A DNA stretch of 64,000 bases from Methylobacter sp. (GCF_023227905.1 NZ_JALOCF010000001.1:109164-173163); one strand, 5' to 3'; positions 27,453 through 37,206 are shown, numbered from the stretch's first letter. Notes: generated from the letters alone by a model not told the origin. A program made the numbers and translations.

Positions 27453-28235
27453 TCACCTCGCTTGAGCGCCGGCTTTTGCCTGTAAATAGATCGTTGCCTC
27501 ATACCAGGTAAACATTAATGCAAACTCCAGTCCGGCAGCTCCGTCCAAAAAACCGCCCCGAAATACGAAGTGGTATAAAAAACGGGCAATAATCCTGATC
27601 CAGGATCGCCCCAATAACACGCTTAACCGCCCTCTTGTGGTCATTACCGCACCGGTTGTCGGCTGTAGCTGCACCTCTTGCGCGGCTTTATCAACGTGTT
27701 TATGCATCCATTCGATAATCTCGCCATGATAGAAATAGTGTTCATACGGAATATCGGAATAGCCGATCCGGCAAGTATTGAGGACGGCTTCCCCATGCCC
27801 GGTATGGTTGCGGACAAAGCTTGTCGTTTCCCTGCGCACCAGTCTCGGGTGATAAATCGGATAGCCGGGAGCGTAATTCAGGCGCTTGCCGCGCAGATAC
27901 AGTATCGACGGCACCATCAGCACATCAATGGAATCGGTACCCGCCATCCCGGATTCAAACCAGTCGTAAAAAGCTTGCGGGTAGATTTCGTCGGCATCGA
28001 CGAACAAGATCCAGGGCGTGTTGATATCGCATTGCTTGATCGCAAAGTTGCGCTGCTCGGCAAAGCCGGGCCACGGATTGGTATAAATTCTGCAACCCCG
28101 GCTAATGGCGGTGACAATCGTATCATCGGTGCTTCCCGAATCCACAATCACAATCGGATAGCGCTCAGGGATAGCCGCCAGGCAGCCCGGCAGATTGGCC
28201 TGCTCGTTTTTGGTTAGAATGACAATGGTTAGCAT
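27453..28235 (-). CDS. Glycosyltransferase family 2 (WaaE/KdtX-like)
   Basis: 260 residues. IVILTKNEQANLPGCL, IVIVDSGSTDDTI and FVDADEIYP (DxD) follow the WaaE-type beta-glucosyltransferase pattern, as does the early WPGFAEQRNFAI segment. Enzymes of this group add a glucose or similar sugar to LPS core or exopolysaccharide. A C-terminal hydrophobic stretch is present. It sits between a methyltransferase gene and another GT2, with a palindromic repeat upstream. Confidence 0.88.
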   Translation of the reverse strand: MLTIVILTKNEQANLPGCLAAIPERYPIVIVDSGSTDDTIVTAISRGCRIYTNPWPGFAEQRNFAIKQCDINTPWILFVDADEIYPQAFYDWFESGMAGTDSIDVLMVPSILYLRGKRLNYAPGYPIYHPRLVRRETTSFVRNHTGHGEAVLNTCRIGYSDIPYEHYFYHGEIIEWMHKHVDKAAQEVQLQPTTGAVMTTRGRLSVLLGRSWIRIIARFLYHFVFRGGFLDGAAGLEFALMFTWYEATIYLQAKAGAQAR

Positions 28236-28262
28236 AGATTTATCTGAATTTATGATTGGTTA

Positions 28263-28332
28263 TTCACCACGAAGACACGAAGAACACGAAGAAAACATAA
28301 AACTTCGTGTTCTTCGTGTCCTCTGTGGTGAA
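28263..28332. repeat. CACGAAGA hairpin repeat
   Basis: Arms of 29-30 bases (TTCACCACGAAGACACGAAG start; complement at 28303-28332) around an 11-base spacer. Same family as the inner hairpin at 23871-23962 but without the 20-base terminal repeats. It fills the gap between the methyltransferase gene and a GT2 gene inside the EPS locus. Confidence 0.85.
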
Positions 28333-28341
28333 AAACGCGTT

Positions 28342-29286
28342 TTATTTCTTGACCGCATATAAATTGATATAGATGCCCAGCCCGAAGCGATGCATCAACC
28401 GGATAAACGGGGCTTGCAAAGACTTGACCCAACCGTCAACAACGGCAGCCGATTGTCCTTTCAGGCGCAGCCGCTTGGATAACGCGTTGAATGGGATCCG
28501 GGTTATTTGCTCGACTTTAACGACCTTAAAGCCGTTTCGTTCCACCAAGGCTTTCAACCCGCTCTCGGTAAAGTAATTGACATGCTCCGGCACCCACAAA
28601 CAAGCGTTGTCCCTGGTGCCCAGCAGCTTGACTAAAAACGAGTCGTAATTAGGCACAGCGCAAGCCAAGACGCCGCCCGGCGCCAACAAGTCCGCGACCT
28701 TGCCGATCGCGTTATCCGGATTGAGCAGATGTTCCAATACCTGCGACATCATCACTACGCCAAACGGCTCAGAAGGTTCGTATTGTTCAAACATCACGTC
28801 AATAGGTTCATCGCCGTTCAGATTCCTGAACACTTCGTTTTCGTATTGGCCGGGATTGATGCTGACCGTCCGGTAGCCCACTTTTCTAAGCGCCTGCGTG
28901 TAAAAACCAAAACCCGAGCCGATATCAAGAGCCCGGCCATTGCCCGAATTATTGATCAGGTGGGCCTGCCGGCTCATACGCTCGGCGTCCACCGTACAAT
29001 TTGGAAAGGCTTCCTCTCTAGCCAGCACGTCCTCCAGCGTTATCGACTGGGTCAACGCCTGGCCTGAATATTGATAAATGGATTGCAGCAATTTCACATG
29101 CGGCGGCCGGTTTAAAAAGCCGGTTCCACAATTCTCGCAACGGTAGATATGGAACTCCTTGTTGCTGGCGTTCTCGGTATAGTGGAAGTTTTTCTGCCGC
29201 CAGTATCTTATTTTCTCGGCTCTACAGGCCACGCATTCGCGCAAAATCTCGCCATAGATTCCTGAAGCTGTTGAGGCATGCGTCAT
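28342..29286 (-). CDS. SAM-dependent methyltransferase with N-terminal zinc-ribbon
   Basis: 314 residues. An N-terminal CxxC pair (ECVACRAEK and RCENCGTGF) forms a zinc-ribbon-like module, followed by a class I methyltransferase core: RALDIGSGFGFYTQALRK (SAM site), VVMMSQVLEHLLNP and LAPGGVLACAVPNYDS. This two-part layout is common for methyltransferases in polysaccharide clusters that modify a sugar or end-cap a chain. An AAGGAG ribosome site precedes the ATG. Confidence 0.88.
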   Translation of the reverse strand: MTHASTASGIYGEILRECVACRAEKIRYWRQKNFHYTENASNKEFHIYRCENCGTGFLNRPPHVKLLQSIYQYSGQALTQSITLEDVLAREEAFPNCTVDAERMSRQAHLINNSGNGRALDIGSGFGFYTQALRKVGYRTVSINPGQYENEVFRNLNGDEPIDVMFEQYEPSEPFGVVMMSQVLEHLLNPDNAIGKVADLLAPGGVLACAVPNYDSFLVKLLGTRDNACLWVPEHVNYFTESGLKALVERNGFKVVKVEQITRIPFNALSKRLRLKGQSAAVVDGWVKSLQAPFIRLMHRFGLGIYINLYAVKK

Positions 29287-29361
29287 AGTATTCTCCTTAT
29301 ATTTCTCTTTTTATAACCCGTTAACCCATTGCCACTTAATGACAAGCGCATCTTGCGAAGC

Positions 29362-30681
29362 TCAAACCGTAGCTTCGCAGCCTGAATTTTCCTGTTCCAA
29401 CTGTCCGCCATGAACTGTGCCGACGCTCCGCCAGGGCTTGGCCAACATCGCCAAAACCAACGCCTCGACGCCGAAATAGATAGGGTTAGCCATGGCGGCG
29501 CCGAGCAAGCCGTAATTTTTTACCATCAGCGGAATACTGATAGCCGCCGCCACGGCCCCGCATATGCGTCCCAACAACATCAGCCGTGTGCGTTTATTAG
29601 CCAGCAAGGGCTGAGCCACTACCGTTCCCAAGGCATGCAGCGCGCAACCGATAGCAATGGCAGGCATCAACTCCACCGCCGAATGATAGGATTTTGCAAG
29701 CACCATCGCTGCCACCCAGTCCTTGGTAACCAGCAATAGCGATACGCCGATAAGCCCTAAAGCAACAACGCATCCTATCCATATCCATAAAATCCTGAAC
29801 CCTTCGCCGGCCCGGTTTTCGGAATAAGACTGAAAGTAAACCGGCTGGAAAGTACGCAATAAAACCATAGCGCTGCGGTTAAACGCCTCGTTGATTATCG
29901 TGTAAGTCGCTGCATATAAACCCACCTCCGCAGCCGTCATCAAATAGCCGATCACATAGCGGTCGCCCAGACCGTTAACCCAAAATATCAGTTCCATCGG
30001 GATGAGCGGCAAGGCATAGGCCCACACATCGGTTTTGAAATTACGGGTGCTAACAAAAGGCCTGTTTTTGTCAGCCCTGGCGCCCAGCGCTAACGACCAG
30101 ACCGTATTCGAGACCGCGCTGGCCGCGATATAGCCCAGCAATACCCACTCGGCCTTTTGCCCTCCCCACACCACCAACGAAATCGCCAGCACTGGCCGCA
30201 AAATACTGTCGCTGGTTTGCCACAAACTTGCGCCGCGCTGCTTGCGCTCGCCGATCAGCAACTGGATACCCAGTTCGCGCCGGACTGTGACGATCAGAAG
30301 AACGCCTGTCAGCATAAACAGCCAGACATCGCTGTGCGTAAAATAACTGTAGGCAGCGCCGCCCAGCACCAATAAAGCTGTCGCCACCGCCGTTGCCCGG
30401 GCAGTCAGTCCTGACACAACCCGGTATAAAACCGCACGCTCCCCTTTATTCAGGCACTCGGGCAATATCCTCATGCCGGCGCAAATAAACGGATAGGAAA
30501 ACAGCGTAACGCCCAGTGCCGCAAAACCATTCAACAAAGCGACTTGTCCGTAGATATCGGGCGTTACCAGTTCGGTCAGGACGCGAGTGCCCGCCAGCAA
30601 AGCGCACGCGGACATGGCTTGCCCAAACAGCGCCCAGAATGCGTCACCGAATAATCGTCTTTCTTTCAATAGTCCGAACAT
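29362..30681 (-). CDS. Wzx-like polysaccharide flippase
   Basis: 439 residues with about 12-14 hydrophobic segments of the MATE/MVF-fold polysaccharide exporter type. ALFGQAMSACALLAGTRVLTELV is a typical first helix, followed by PDIYGQVALLNGFAALGV. It would move the undecaprenyl-linked repeat unit to the periplasm for the Wzy-like polymerase encoded next to it. Assignment rests on topology, length and context rather than a single motif. Confidence 0.83.
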   Translation of the reverse strand: MFGLLKERRLFGDAFWALFGQAMSACALLAGTRVLTELVTPDIYGQVALLNGFAALGVTLFSYPFICAGMRILPECLNKGERAVLYRVVSGLTARATAVATALLVLGGAAYSYFTHSDVWLFMLTGVLLIVTVRRELGIQLLIGERKQRGASLWQTSDSILRPVLAISLVVWGGQKAEWVLLGYIAASAVSNTVWSLALGARADKNRPFVSTRNFKTDVWAYALPLIPMELIFWVNGLGDRYVIGYLMTAAEVGLYAATYTIINEAFNRSAMVLLRTFQPVYFQSYSENRAGEGFRILWIWIGCVVALGLIGVSLLLVTKDWVAAMVLAKSYHSAVELMPAIAIGCALHALGTVVAQPLLANKRTRLMLLGRICGAVAAAISIPLMVKNYGLLGAAMANPIYFGVEALVLAMLAKPWRSVGTVHGGQLEQENSGCEATV

Positions 30682-30727
30682 AGGTCTCTTAATCAGTCAT
30701 TACTTAGTCTGCATCGCTACGTAAGAC

Positions 30728-30752
30728 CTTCCAGGTTTTTAAAACCTGGAAG
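30728..30752. repeat. CTTCCAGGTTT palindrome at the stop codon of the polymerase gene
   Basis: An 11-bp perfect stem, CTTCCAGGTTT and AAACCTGGAAG, around TTA. The TTA is the complement of the TAA stop codon of the Wzy-like gene, so one arm encodes the last residues (SSRF) and the other is untranslated. GGTCTTCCAGG-type palindromes are dispersed in many bacterial genomes. Confidence 0.7.
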
Positions 30753-31977
30753 ACCTGAATATTCTTTCAGCCTGCACCGGGGCAGAAACCGGCTGGCCTC
30801 CGGTACCTAATACCATTCCCCAGAGATACATCAGCATCGCGTTTTGCGGAAAATACTCCCACATATTGAATGTCAGCCCGGCAATCAGAATAAACATCAC
30901 CACCATCCCTTTGTTAGGGTGGACGGACGTCCTTGCCGTTGTCCATAAAAAGAGTAAATACGCCAGCAAGCCGATCAGCCCGTAACCGTTCAGCAGGAAT
31001 AAATAAAGGCTGTCGGAATCGAATTGACCCTTAAAATGTTCGGCGCCATACAGAACATTGATGGTATTGGAACTCAGCCCCAGTCCCCAGCCGAACAGCA
31101 AATCCGCAGGTCCATGCATTTGTTCCGAGAACACCCGCTGCCACAGGTCTATGCGGCCGTCCTGGGTTGGGTCGGCGTCGTCCCGTCCGCTAAGCAACGG
31201 ACTGGACGCCAGCACCAGCGCACCCACCGCAAGGATCGGCGCAGGCATGACCAACGCCCAGCGATCGCGGGGGCGGAGCACTGCATAAACCTGAAAATAA
31301 ACCACCAGCAACGAGCTGATGAACGCAGTCCGCGAACCGCTCAACAGTGCTAAAAATACGCTGACCGCCACCCACTTGCCCATCCCTGGAACCAGCGCGA
31401 ACAGCAGCGCGCAAGTCGCCATGGTCGCGCCGAACAGGTTCGGACTGACAAAGGTGCCGAACGGCCGTCCGCCGCCGAAGAACGACACCCCGAACAACGG
31501 CGGCGCCCACAATGCCTGGGCTATCGCCAGCACCGCCTGCAGCGCAATGTAATAGCGCAGAAAATGCGCGAAGCGATTGATGATATAGCTGCCTGCGCCC
31601 AAGCGGCTGGTCACGAAACCGATCAAGGCCAGCGGCAGGTATTCGAAAACGCGCAGCCCCGCCATCGGCACCACCAACGGCAAATCCAGGTACAGCGCAT
31701 AGCCAATCTCAAACAACACATAGCTGGCGACAACGGCCAGAAAAGCCAATACCGTGCTGGACAATGCCCCGTTCCGCAAGCGCGGCTCGAAAAACGCATA
31801 AGCCACCAGCACCAGCAACATCAACTCGCGAAGAATACGCAACCCGAAATCCTGCTCGCCGTAAACCTCTTTGACGCCTGTCCAGGCCGACTCGACCTGA
31901 GGCAAGGCAGCCACTGTCGACGCGCTGACCAGCGCGAACAACAGAAACGGCAAGTCTTTTTCGAAGCGGATTTTCAT
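30739..31977 (-). CDS. Wzy-like O-antigen/EPS polymerase (O-antigen ligase family)
   Basis: 412 residues, about 10-12 hydrophobic segments, with a long polar loop near residues 270-310 (RDDADPTQDGRIDLWQRVFS) preceding the segment GWGLGLSSNTINVL, the usual signature region of the Wzy_C/O-antigen ligase family. It would join repeat units in the periplasm. The ATG at 31977 begins one base after the autokinase stop and has AAGG upstream. The last residues are encoded by a dispersed palindrome. Confidence 0.85.
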   Translation of the reverse strand: MKIRFEKDLPFLLFALVSASTVAALPQVESAWTGVKEVYGEQDFGLRILRELMLLVLVAYAFFEPRLRNGALSSTVLAFLAVVASYVLFEIGYALYLDLPLVVPMAGLRVFEYLPLALIGFVTSRLGAGSYIINRFAHFLRYYIALQAVLAIAQALWAPPLFGVSFFGGGRPFGTFVSPNLFGATMATCALLFALVPGMGKWVAVSVFLALLSGSRTAFISSLLVVYFQVYAVLRPRDRWALVMPAPILAVGALVLASSPLLSGRDDADPTQDGRIDLWQRVFSEQMHGPADLLFGWGLGLSSNTINVLYGAEHFKGQFDSDSLYLFLLNGYGLIGLLAYLLFLWTTARTSVHPNKGMVVMFILIAGLTFNMWEYFPQNAMLMYLWGMVLGTGGQPVSAPVQAERIFRSSRF

Positions 31978-31978
31978 G

Positions 31979-34393
31979 TTACGCCTTCGCCTTACCGTCC
32001 GCGTCGTCGTCGTGATACGAATCTATAAGAAAATCAGGGTCCTGACGTTCTAAATCATGCTCCTGACGTTTTCCCAGCCAATCGCCAATCGCCTGATACC
32101 CGGCCGTAAATAACGACGGATTATTGTCATCCATGTCGCTGCGGTGATAGGCATAGCCGTAATATGGGTAATACGACGAACCCTCTTTCATATCGTTGAT
32201 AATGAAGCCGTTCGGTTTAATGCCGACCTGCTGGAAGCGCCTGAAGCTGACTTCCAACTCCTGAGCCGTGTAGCGGCCTTCCTTGACAACCAAAAACGTG
32301 GCGTCGGCGTACTTGCCCATAATGGCCGCGTCGGTGGCGCCTAAAATCGGCGGCGAATCGATCACGATATGGTTATAAAAACTCTTCAATTGCTCAAGCG
32401 TTTCTTCCAGATTGCCGAGTACCAGCAATTCCGCAGGATTCAGCACCATGCTTCCGCGCGGTATCAAGTCCACGCCGACATCCGGCAGGCTGACGATCAC
32501 CTCGCCCAGCGTGGCCGTGCCTGCCAACAGGTCGGAAAGTCCCGGCCCCTTGTCGACGGAAAACGTTTCGTGCAGCCGGCCGTTGCGCATGTCCGCATCG
32601 ATGATCAGCACGCGTTTTTTAATACTCGCCAGCAATGCCGAAAGATTGGTGCTGACAAAGGATTTGCCCATGCTCGGCGCAGGACTGCTGACCATGATGA
32701 CCTTGCTCGCGTCGCTGGCCAGCGTCGCTTCCAGCGTGGTACGCAGCCCCCGCAACGATTCCACGGAGATATCGAGCGGGTCCTGACTGACCAGGATGCC
32801 CGGTTCACGGTCCTTGCCCTGATCGATCAGGCGGGCCAACTTACGTTGTTTTTTGCTATGCGGGATGGCCGCAAAAAGCGGCAAGCCTACCTGATATTCC
32901 AGCATGGCCGGGTAGTTATCGTGACGCTGCAAGGAGTGCCTTAGAAACACGATGGCAGACCCAGCAGTCAAGCCCAGCAGTGCGGCAATGGCTAACAACA
33001 GGCCGGGCTTCGGCCAATACGGTTTTTCCGGGGTTACCGCAAAATCGACAATGCGGGAGTTACCCAGCGAACCTGCCGCGGCAATGCGCTGTTCCTGGGC
33101 GCTGTTCAGCAGCGAAGTATAAAGCTCGGTGTTGACCTGAACATCCCGCGACAGGCTCACGACACTCTGCTGAGTGCGCGGCAAATCTTTAATCCGTTTG
33201 TCCAAATTCGCCAGCTTTTGATCGATACGCCTGATCTGCGCCTTGGTGGCGACCATATCGGGATGAGCGGCCTCCAGGTGCTGGTTCTGTTCTTCATACT
33301 TTTGCTTGAGCTGAATACCCAATGTCTCCATTTCGGAGGCCTGTTTGAGCAGTATCTCGGCCTCGGCGGATATGTCGACCGCGCCATGCTGTTGCCTGTA
33401 GACGCTCAAGCCCTGCTCCGCCTTTTCCAGGCGTTCCTTGACCACCGGCAGCTGGCTTTCCAAAAAGCTCAACTTTTGCGAGGCTTCCGCAGATTCCCAA
33501 TTGACGGTCGCGTTGACATAAATGGTGGCGATGTCGTTGACGGATTTGGCGAGTTGCTCAGGATTACGGCCCTTAAGTTCGACGCTCAGAATATCCGTGT
33601 CTTTGGAAACTTCCTTGACGGAAAAAGCCTTTTGCAAGGTTTCGATGGCCGCCAGCGAGGTTTTCCGGGTCATCTCGAAATGCGTGCCGGGATGGGCCTC
33701 GAATTCGGTGATCTTGATAACGACAGGCGCAGCTTCACCCATGTCGGCGGTCAGCGTATCGCCTATCTGCCCTTCGGCCAGGGTTTCACCCTTGGGACCG
33801 AGCAGGCGGAAACGGCCTTGTTCCTGCGCAATCAGCGTAAACGGCTTGCCCAGATAACGATCCGGCACATTGAAAGTGGCGACCTTCAGTTTTTCGCCGC
33901 CCCAGGCCCAGCGGTTGAATCCCCACCAAGCGTCTGCAACCCCGTCATGGGCATCATGCCGTCGCGCCAACGCTTCTCCGATAATGGGGAAATAATACGG
34001 CGTATATTCCACCATCAGGTTCAAATCCTCGACCACCTTGCCGAGCACCGAACGGGAGCGCAGAATTTCCACCTCACGCTGCGCCCGTGGGCTATCGGCT
34101 TCAGTCGAGGCATTGTTCGCCTCGCTACGCAGCGGAGCGGCAAGCAGCGCCTTGTTCTTATCGATGCGCAGCAATGCGTCAGCCTTGTAAGTGCTAGGAG
34201 CAAACACCAGGTAGACCACAGCTATCAGCAGCACCGACAGCAACGTCATCAGGATTATCTTTTTGCCTTCGATCAGCAGATCGACATAATCGCGGATACT
34301 GACGCCCTGCTCTTCAATCCGCGACGGATTCAGCGGCGGCAGCTGTAAAGTAGCTTCATTTTGCGAATACATAGTCTTTAATATCCCAGTCAT
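31979..34393 (-). CDS. Wzc-like polysaccharide chain-length tyrosine autokinase
   Basis: 804 residues; an ATG at 34372 would give 797, and neither start has a good ribosome site. Wzz domain near residues 25-130 with first membrane helix (IILMTLLSVLLIAVVYLVF), a long periplasmic coiled-coil part, second membrane helix (LLLAIAALLGLTAGSAIVFL), then a BY-kinase domain: Walker A SSPAPSMGKSFVSTN, Walker A' VLIIDADMRNG, Walker B IVIDSPPI. The tail has a tyrosine cluster (SSYYPYYGYAYHRSD) for autophosphorylation. It controls chain length and export together with the Wza-like protein encoded just upstream. Confidence 0.93.
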   Translation of the reverse strand: MTGILKTMYSQNEATLQLPPLNPSRIEEQGVSIRDYVDLLIEGKKIILMTLLSVLLIAVVYLVFAPSTYKADALLRIDKNKALLAAPLRSEANNASTEADSPRAQREVEILRSRSVLGKVVEDLNLMVEYTPYYFPIIGEALARRHDAHDGVADAWWGFNRWAWGGEKLKVATFNVPDRYLGKPFTLIAQEQGRFRLLGPKGETLAEGQIGDTLTADMGEAAPVVIKITEFEAHPGTHFEMTRKTSLAAIETLQKAFSVKEVSKDTDILSVELKGRNPEQLAKSVNDIATIYVNATVNWESAEASQKLSFLESQLPVVKERLEKAEQGLSVYRQQHGAVDISAEAEILLKQASEMETLGIQLKQKYEEQNQHLEAAHPDMVATKAQIRRIDQKLANLDKRIKDLPRTQQSVVSLSRDVQVNTELYTSLLNSAQEQRIAAAGSLGNSRIVDFAVTPEKPYWPKPGLLLAIAALLGLTAGSAIVFLRHSLQRHDNYPAMLEYQVGLPLFAAIPHSKKQRKLARLIDQGKDREPGILVSQDPLDISVESLRGLRTTLEATLASDASKVIMVSSPAPSMGKSFVSTNLSALLASIKKRVLIIDADMRNGRLHETFSVDKGPGLSDLLAGTATLGEVIVSLPDVGVDLIPRGSMVLNPAELLVLGNLEETLEQLKSFYNHIVIDSPPILGATDAAIMGKYADATFLVVKEGRYTAQELEVSFRRFQQVGIKPNGFIINDMKEGSSYYPYYGYAYHRSDMDDNNPSLFTAGYQAIGDWLGKRQEHDLERQDPDFLIDSYHDDDADGKAKA

Positions 34394-34424
34394 GAAAAAA
34401 GTAAACCCGTGTCTTGAAACATCA

Positions 34425-35537
34425 TTAAATTCCCATCATAGCGGCTTGCCCCATCATGGATGTAAAGGAGCCCGGCAAGATTTGATTCATGACGCGGGAC
34501 CATTGGGTCACGCCTGCGGTGCCCACGAACACGGTATCGTGCGCTTGCAACGCAAACTGGTCGGCAAGAATCAGCGCGTCCGGCGACTCCGCATTCAACT
34601 GGAAAATCTCCGGCTGCATCTCGCCCGTCCGGATTACATAAATCTCTTCCGGCCGCGAAGTATTGAAATCAACGCCATAAGCTTCCGCCAGCGCCTGCGC
34701 GAGCGTCAGTTTGCCCTTGTTGATTTGCAGAGCCTGCTGCCTGCCCACTTCGCCCATGACGAATACCTTGTTGTCCTTGCGATCGGAGACATTCAGCACG
34801 TCGCCGTCTTTCAGCAACAGGTTTTGGTCAACGCCGCCCTTTTCGTACAATCTCATCACATCAATCTTATAAAGCTTGCCGTCGCGGGCCAGCGTCACGT
34901 TGCTGGTGTCCGCGTCCTCAGTCACGCCTCCGGCGCGGCTGATGGCTTCGGTAATCGTTAATGGCGTTTCCGTCATGGCCTGGATTCCCGGCATTTTGAC
35001 CTGGCCGACCACGGCCGCCCGATGGCTCTGGAATGACAGCACGCGGACATCGAGTTTGACTTTCTTGAAGTATTTGGAAAGCCCATGGGTCAATATCTCC
35101 CTAACCTCGCTGGCGGTTTTTCCTTGCACCGGCACGCTGCCCACGTAGGGGTAATAAAGCGTGCCGTCATCCTGAACCGTCTTGCCCGCCAATTCGGGAT
35201 CGATTTTTTCGCCTCCGGGATCGTTCAGTTCGGGATGCTCCCAGACTGTGATTTGCAGCCTGTCGTGCGGGCCGATCTTGTATTCGCCGGCGGAGACATT
35301 CTGGGTTGGAAGACTATTGACGGCGCGCTGTCTCGAATTTTCCCGGTCGATGATCAGGTCCGCGGTAATCTGGGAAATCTTCGCCTTTTCCTTGACCAGC
35401 TTGCCGTCTTTCATCATCGGCACTTCGATATGCGATAACGGACTATTGGTCTCCATCTCCATGCCGGGCGTTAAAGCGCAGGCTTGCAGCAGCAAGACCG
35501 GTATTAGGGGCATTGATTTAAAAGTTAATCTAAACAT
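34425..35537 (-). CDS. Wza-like polysaccharide export lipoprotein
   Basis: 370 residues with a lipobox LLQAC near residue 20. The Poly_export domain is seen at AGEYKIGPHDRLQITVWEHPEL, and two SLBB-type beta-grasp parts follow (about VLSFQSHRAAVVGQVKMPG and KVFVMGEVGRQQALQI). Wza-type proteins form the octameric outer-membrane pore for capsule and EPS. It lies upstream of the autokinase gene, the standard order. Confidence 0.93.
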   Translation of the reverse strand: MFRLTFKSMPLIPVLLLQACALTPGMEMETNSPLSHIEVPMMKDGKLVKEKAKISQITADLIIDRENSRQRAVNSLPTQNVSAGEYKIGPHDRLQITVWEHPELNDPGGEKIDPELAGKTVQDDGTLYYPYVGSVPVQGKTASEVREILTHGLSKYFKKVKLDVRVLSFQSHRAAVVGQVKMPGIQAMTETPLTITEAISRAGGVTEDADTSNVTLARDGKLYKIDVMRLYEKGGVDQNLLLKDGDVLNVSDRKDNKVFVMGEVGRQQALQINKGKLTLAQALAEAYGVDFNTSRPEEIYVIRTGEMQPEIFQLNAESPDALILADQFALQAHDTVFVGTAGVTQWSRVMNQILPGSFTSMMGQAAMMGI

Positions 35538-35565
35538 GGCAAATGTGATCCTGTAATTATTTTAA

Positions 35566-35658
35566 AAGCAGGCAAAGGGCAAAGGGCGCAAGGCGAAGGG
35601 CAAAAGCCCAATCTCCAAATTACGCTGCCCTTTAGCCTTTTGCCCTTCGCCTTGCGCC
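35566..35658. repeat. Purine-tract palindrome in the EPS locus
   Basis: Arms GCGCAAGGCGAAGGGCAAAAG (35586-35606, core shown) and the near-perfect complement CTTTTGCCCTTCGCC... (35637-35658), extended on the left by further AAAGGGC units. The right arm ends at the stop codon of the glycosyl-1-phosphate transferase gene. Same family as 2353-2445 and 26269-26597. It fills the gap between the first two EPS genes. Confidence 0.82.
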
Positions 35659-37080
35659 TTAATACGCATTTTTATTGATAAAACCGGTCAGCACCGTGCG
35701 AAACGCGATCTCCAAATCGAACCAGATCGACCAATGCTGGATGTAGTACAAATCGTGTTCGATACGGCGGTTCAGGTCGGTATCTCCGCGCCAGCCGTTG
35801 ACTTGCGCCCAGCCGGTGATACCGGCCTTGACCATGTGTTTTTTCATGTAATTCGGCACCTGGTCCTTGAACACTTCGACAAAGTCCGGACGCTCAGGAC
35901 GCGGCCCGACCAGGGACATGTCGCCTTTCAGCACATTGATCAGTTGCGGCAGTTCGTCCAGGCTGGTTTTGCGCAGGAAACCGCCAAACCGGGTCGCCCG
36001 TTGTTCGCCGGGTTTTGCCCACACCGCGCCGGTTTTGGCTTCCGCGTCCACCGGCATCGAGCGGAACTTCAGCATCGTAAACGAGCGATTGTTCCAGCCG
36101 ACCCGTTCCTGCCGGTAAAACACCGGGCCTTTCGAACTCAGCTTGACGCCGATTGCGATCACTAACAGTATCGGACTGATCAGAAGCAGCAGGATCAGCG
36201 CAAAGAATCTATCCATGATCTCCTTGATATAGCGGTTGACGCCATGCAATGGCGAAACTGAGAAATCCAAAGTCGGAATGCCGGCCACCGTGTTCAGGCT
36301 CAGGAACTTGCTTTGCTTGAACGCGAAACAGTCGATAACCAGACGGATGCTGACCGGCAAATGACGCAGTTCATGTTGCGCGCGTTCAGCCAGCGATTCG
36401 CCGGGAAATGCAATCCACACTTCGTCTATGGATTCTTTGGTGACGATGGTCGCGAGATCTTTCAAGCCACCGAGGCGCGGCAGCGGAAAATCATTCACCA
36501 CTTGCCGGTTTTCGGTCCGGTCATCGACATAACCGACAACTTGTAAACCGGCCCAGGAGGAATCATTCAGCTGCCGGCTAACCGCAACGGCCATCTGGTT
36601 CAATCCGACCAGAACGATACGGCCTTGAGACCAGCCGCGAGCGCGCAGCCATTTCAATGCATACGAAAGCAGGCTTCGGGCGGCAAGGACGAACAACAAG
36701 CCCAGCACCCACCAGGTCACGATCCAGCGATAACTGGAGCCGAACCAAAAATGCAAACGAATTAACGCAACAATGGATATCACCGACACGATCGCGGAGA
36801 CCCAGGCCCTGACGATACGCGGAATTTCCCCGCGCATCGCGTCATTCCGCCACGGACGGTAGACCTGGCCGATTTCAAAGAAGATGATGGCCGCCAAAAT
36901 GCCCAGAGACACCACTATGCGGTAGTCCTGATCGATGACGAACTGGCCTAGCCAGAAATAATGAGAAACCCAGGCGGCTCCGATCAGCATGGTTATATCG
37001 ATGAACCGCAGCAACAGGATCACCGTGTGTCCATATTGCTTGAAGAGCCCGTTGAAAATATTACCTAGTCCGAGTGGCAT
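35659..37080 (-). CDS. Undecaprenyl-phosphate sugar phosphotransferase (WcaJ-like)
   Basis: 473 residues of the PNPT/WcaJ type. Four to five N-terminal membrane helices, a Rossmann-like middle domain (GRIVLVGLNQMAVAVSRQL) and the bacterial sugar transferase domain from about residue 285 (YRQERVGWNNRSFTMLKFRSM, TSLDELPQLINVLKGDMSLVGPRPE). It loads the first sugar-1-phosphate, usually glucose or galactose, on undecaprenyl phosphate and so starts repeat-unit synthesis. First gene of the EPS locus; AGGAG lies 8 bases before its ATG. Confidence 0.93.
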   Translation of the reverse strand: MPLGLGNIFNGLFKQYGHTVILLLRFIDITMLIGAAWVSHYFWLGQFVIDQDYRIVVSLGILAAIIFFEIGQVYRPWRNDAMRGEIPRIVRAWVSAIVSVISIVALIRLHFWFGSSYRWIVTWWVLGLLFVLAARSLLSYALKWLRARGWSQGRIVLVGLNQMAVAVSRQLNDSSWAGLQVVGYVDDRTENRQVVNDFPLPRLGGLKDLATIVTKESIDEVWIAFPGESLAERAQHELRHLPVSIRLVIDCFAFKQSKFLSLNTVAGIPTLDFSVSPLHGVNRYIKEIMDRFFALILLLLISPILLVIAIGVKLSSKGPVFYRQERVGWNNRSFTMLKFRSMPVDAEAKTGAVWAKPGEQRATRFGGFLRKTSLDELPQLINVLKGDMSLVGPRPERPDFVEVFKDQVPNYMKKHMVKAGITGWAQVNGWRGDTDLNRRIEHDLYYIQHWSIWFDLEIAFRTVLTGFINKNAY

Positions 37081-37206
37081 ATGCGAAACTCCTATTTTGT
37101 CTGCTCAATGATGAACGGCGAAAGCCATTCATCCCCAAAGTTATCGCGACCGGCATTGAACCCAGATCGCTACGTTTAGGTAAAGAGTACAGAATCAAGA
37201 TGAGAG

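Noticed and set aside
33218..34348. Long open frame of 376 codons antisense to the tyrosine autokinase gene
   Set aside because: Low-complexity His/Gln/Arg-rich composition typical of antisense reading of a G+C-rich gene; the autokinase on the other strand has complete Walker and tyrosine motifs.
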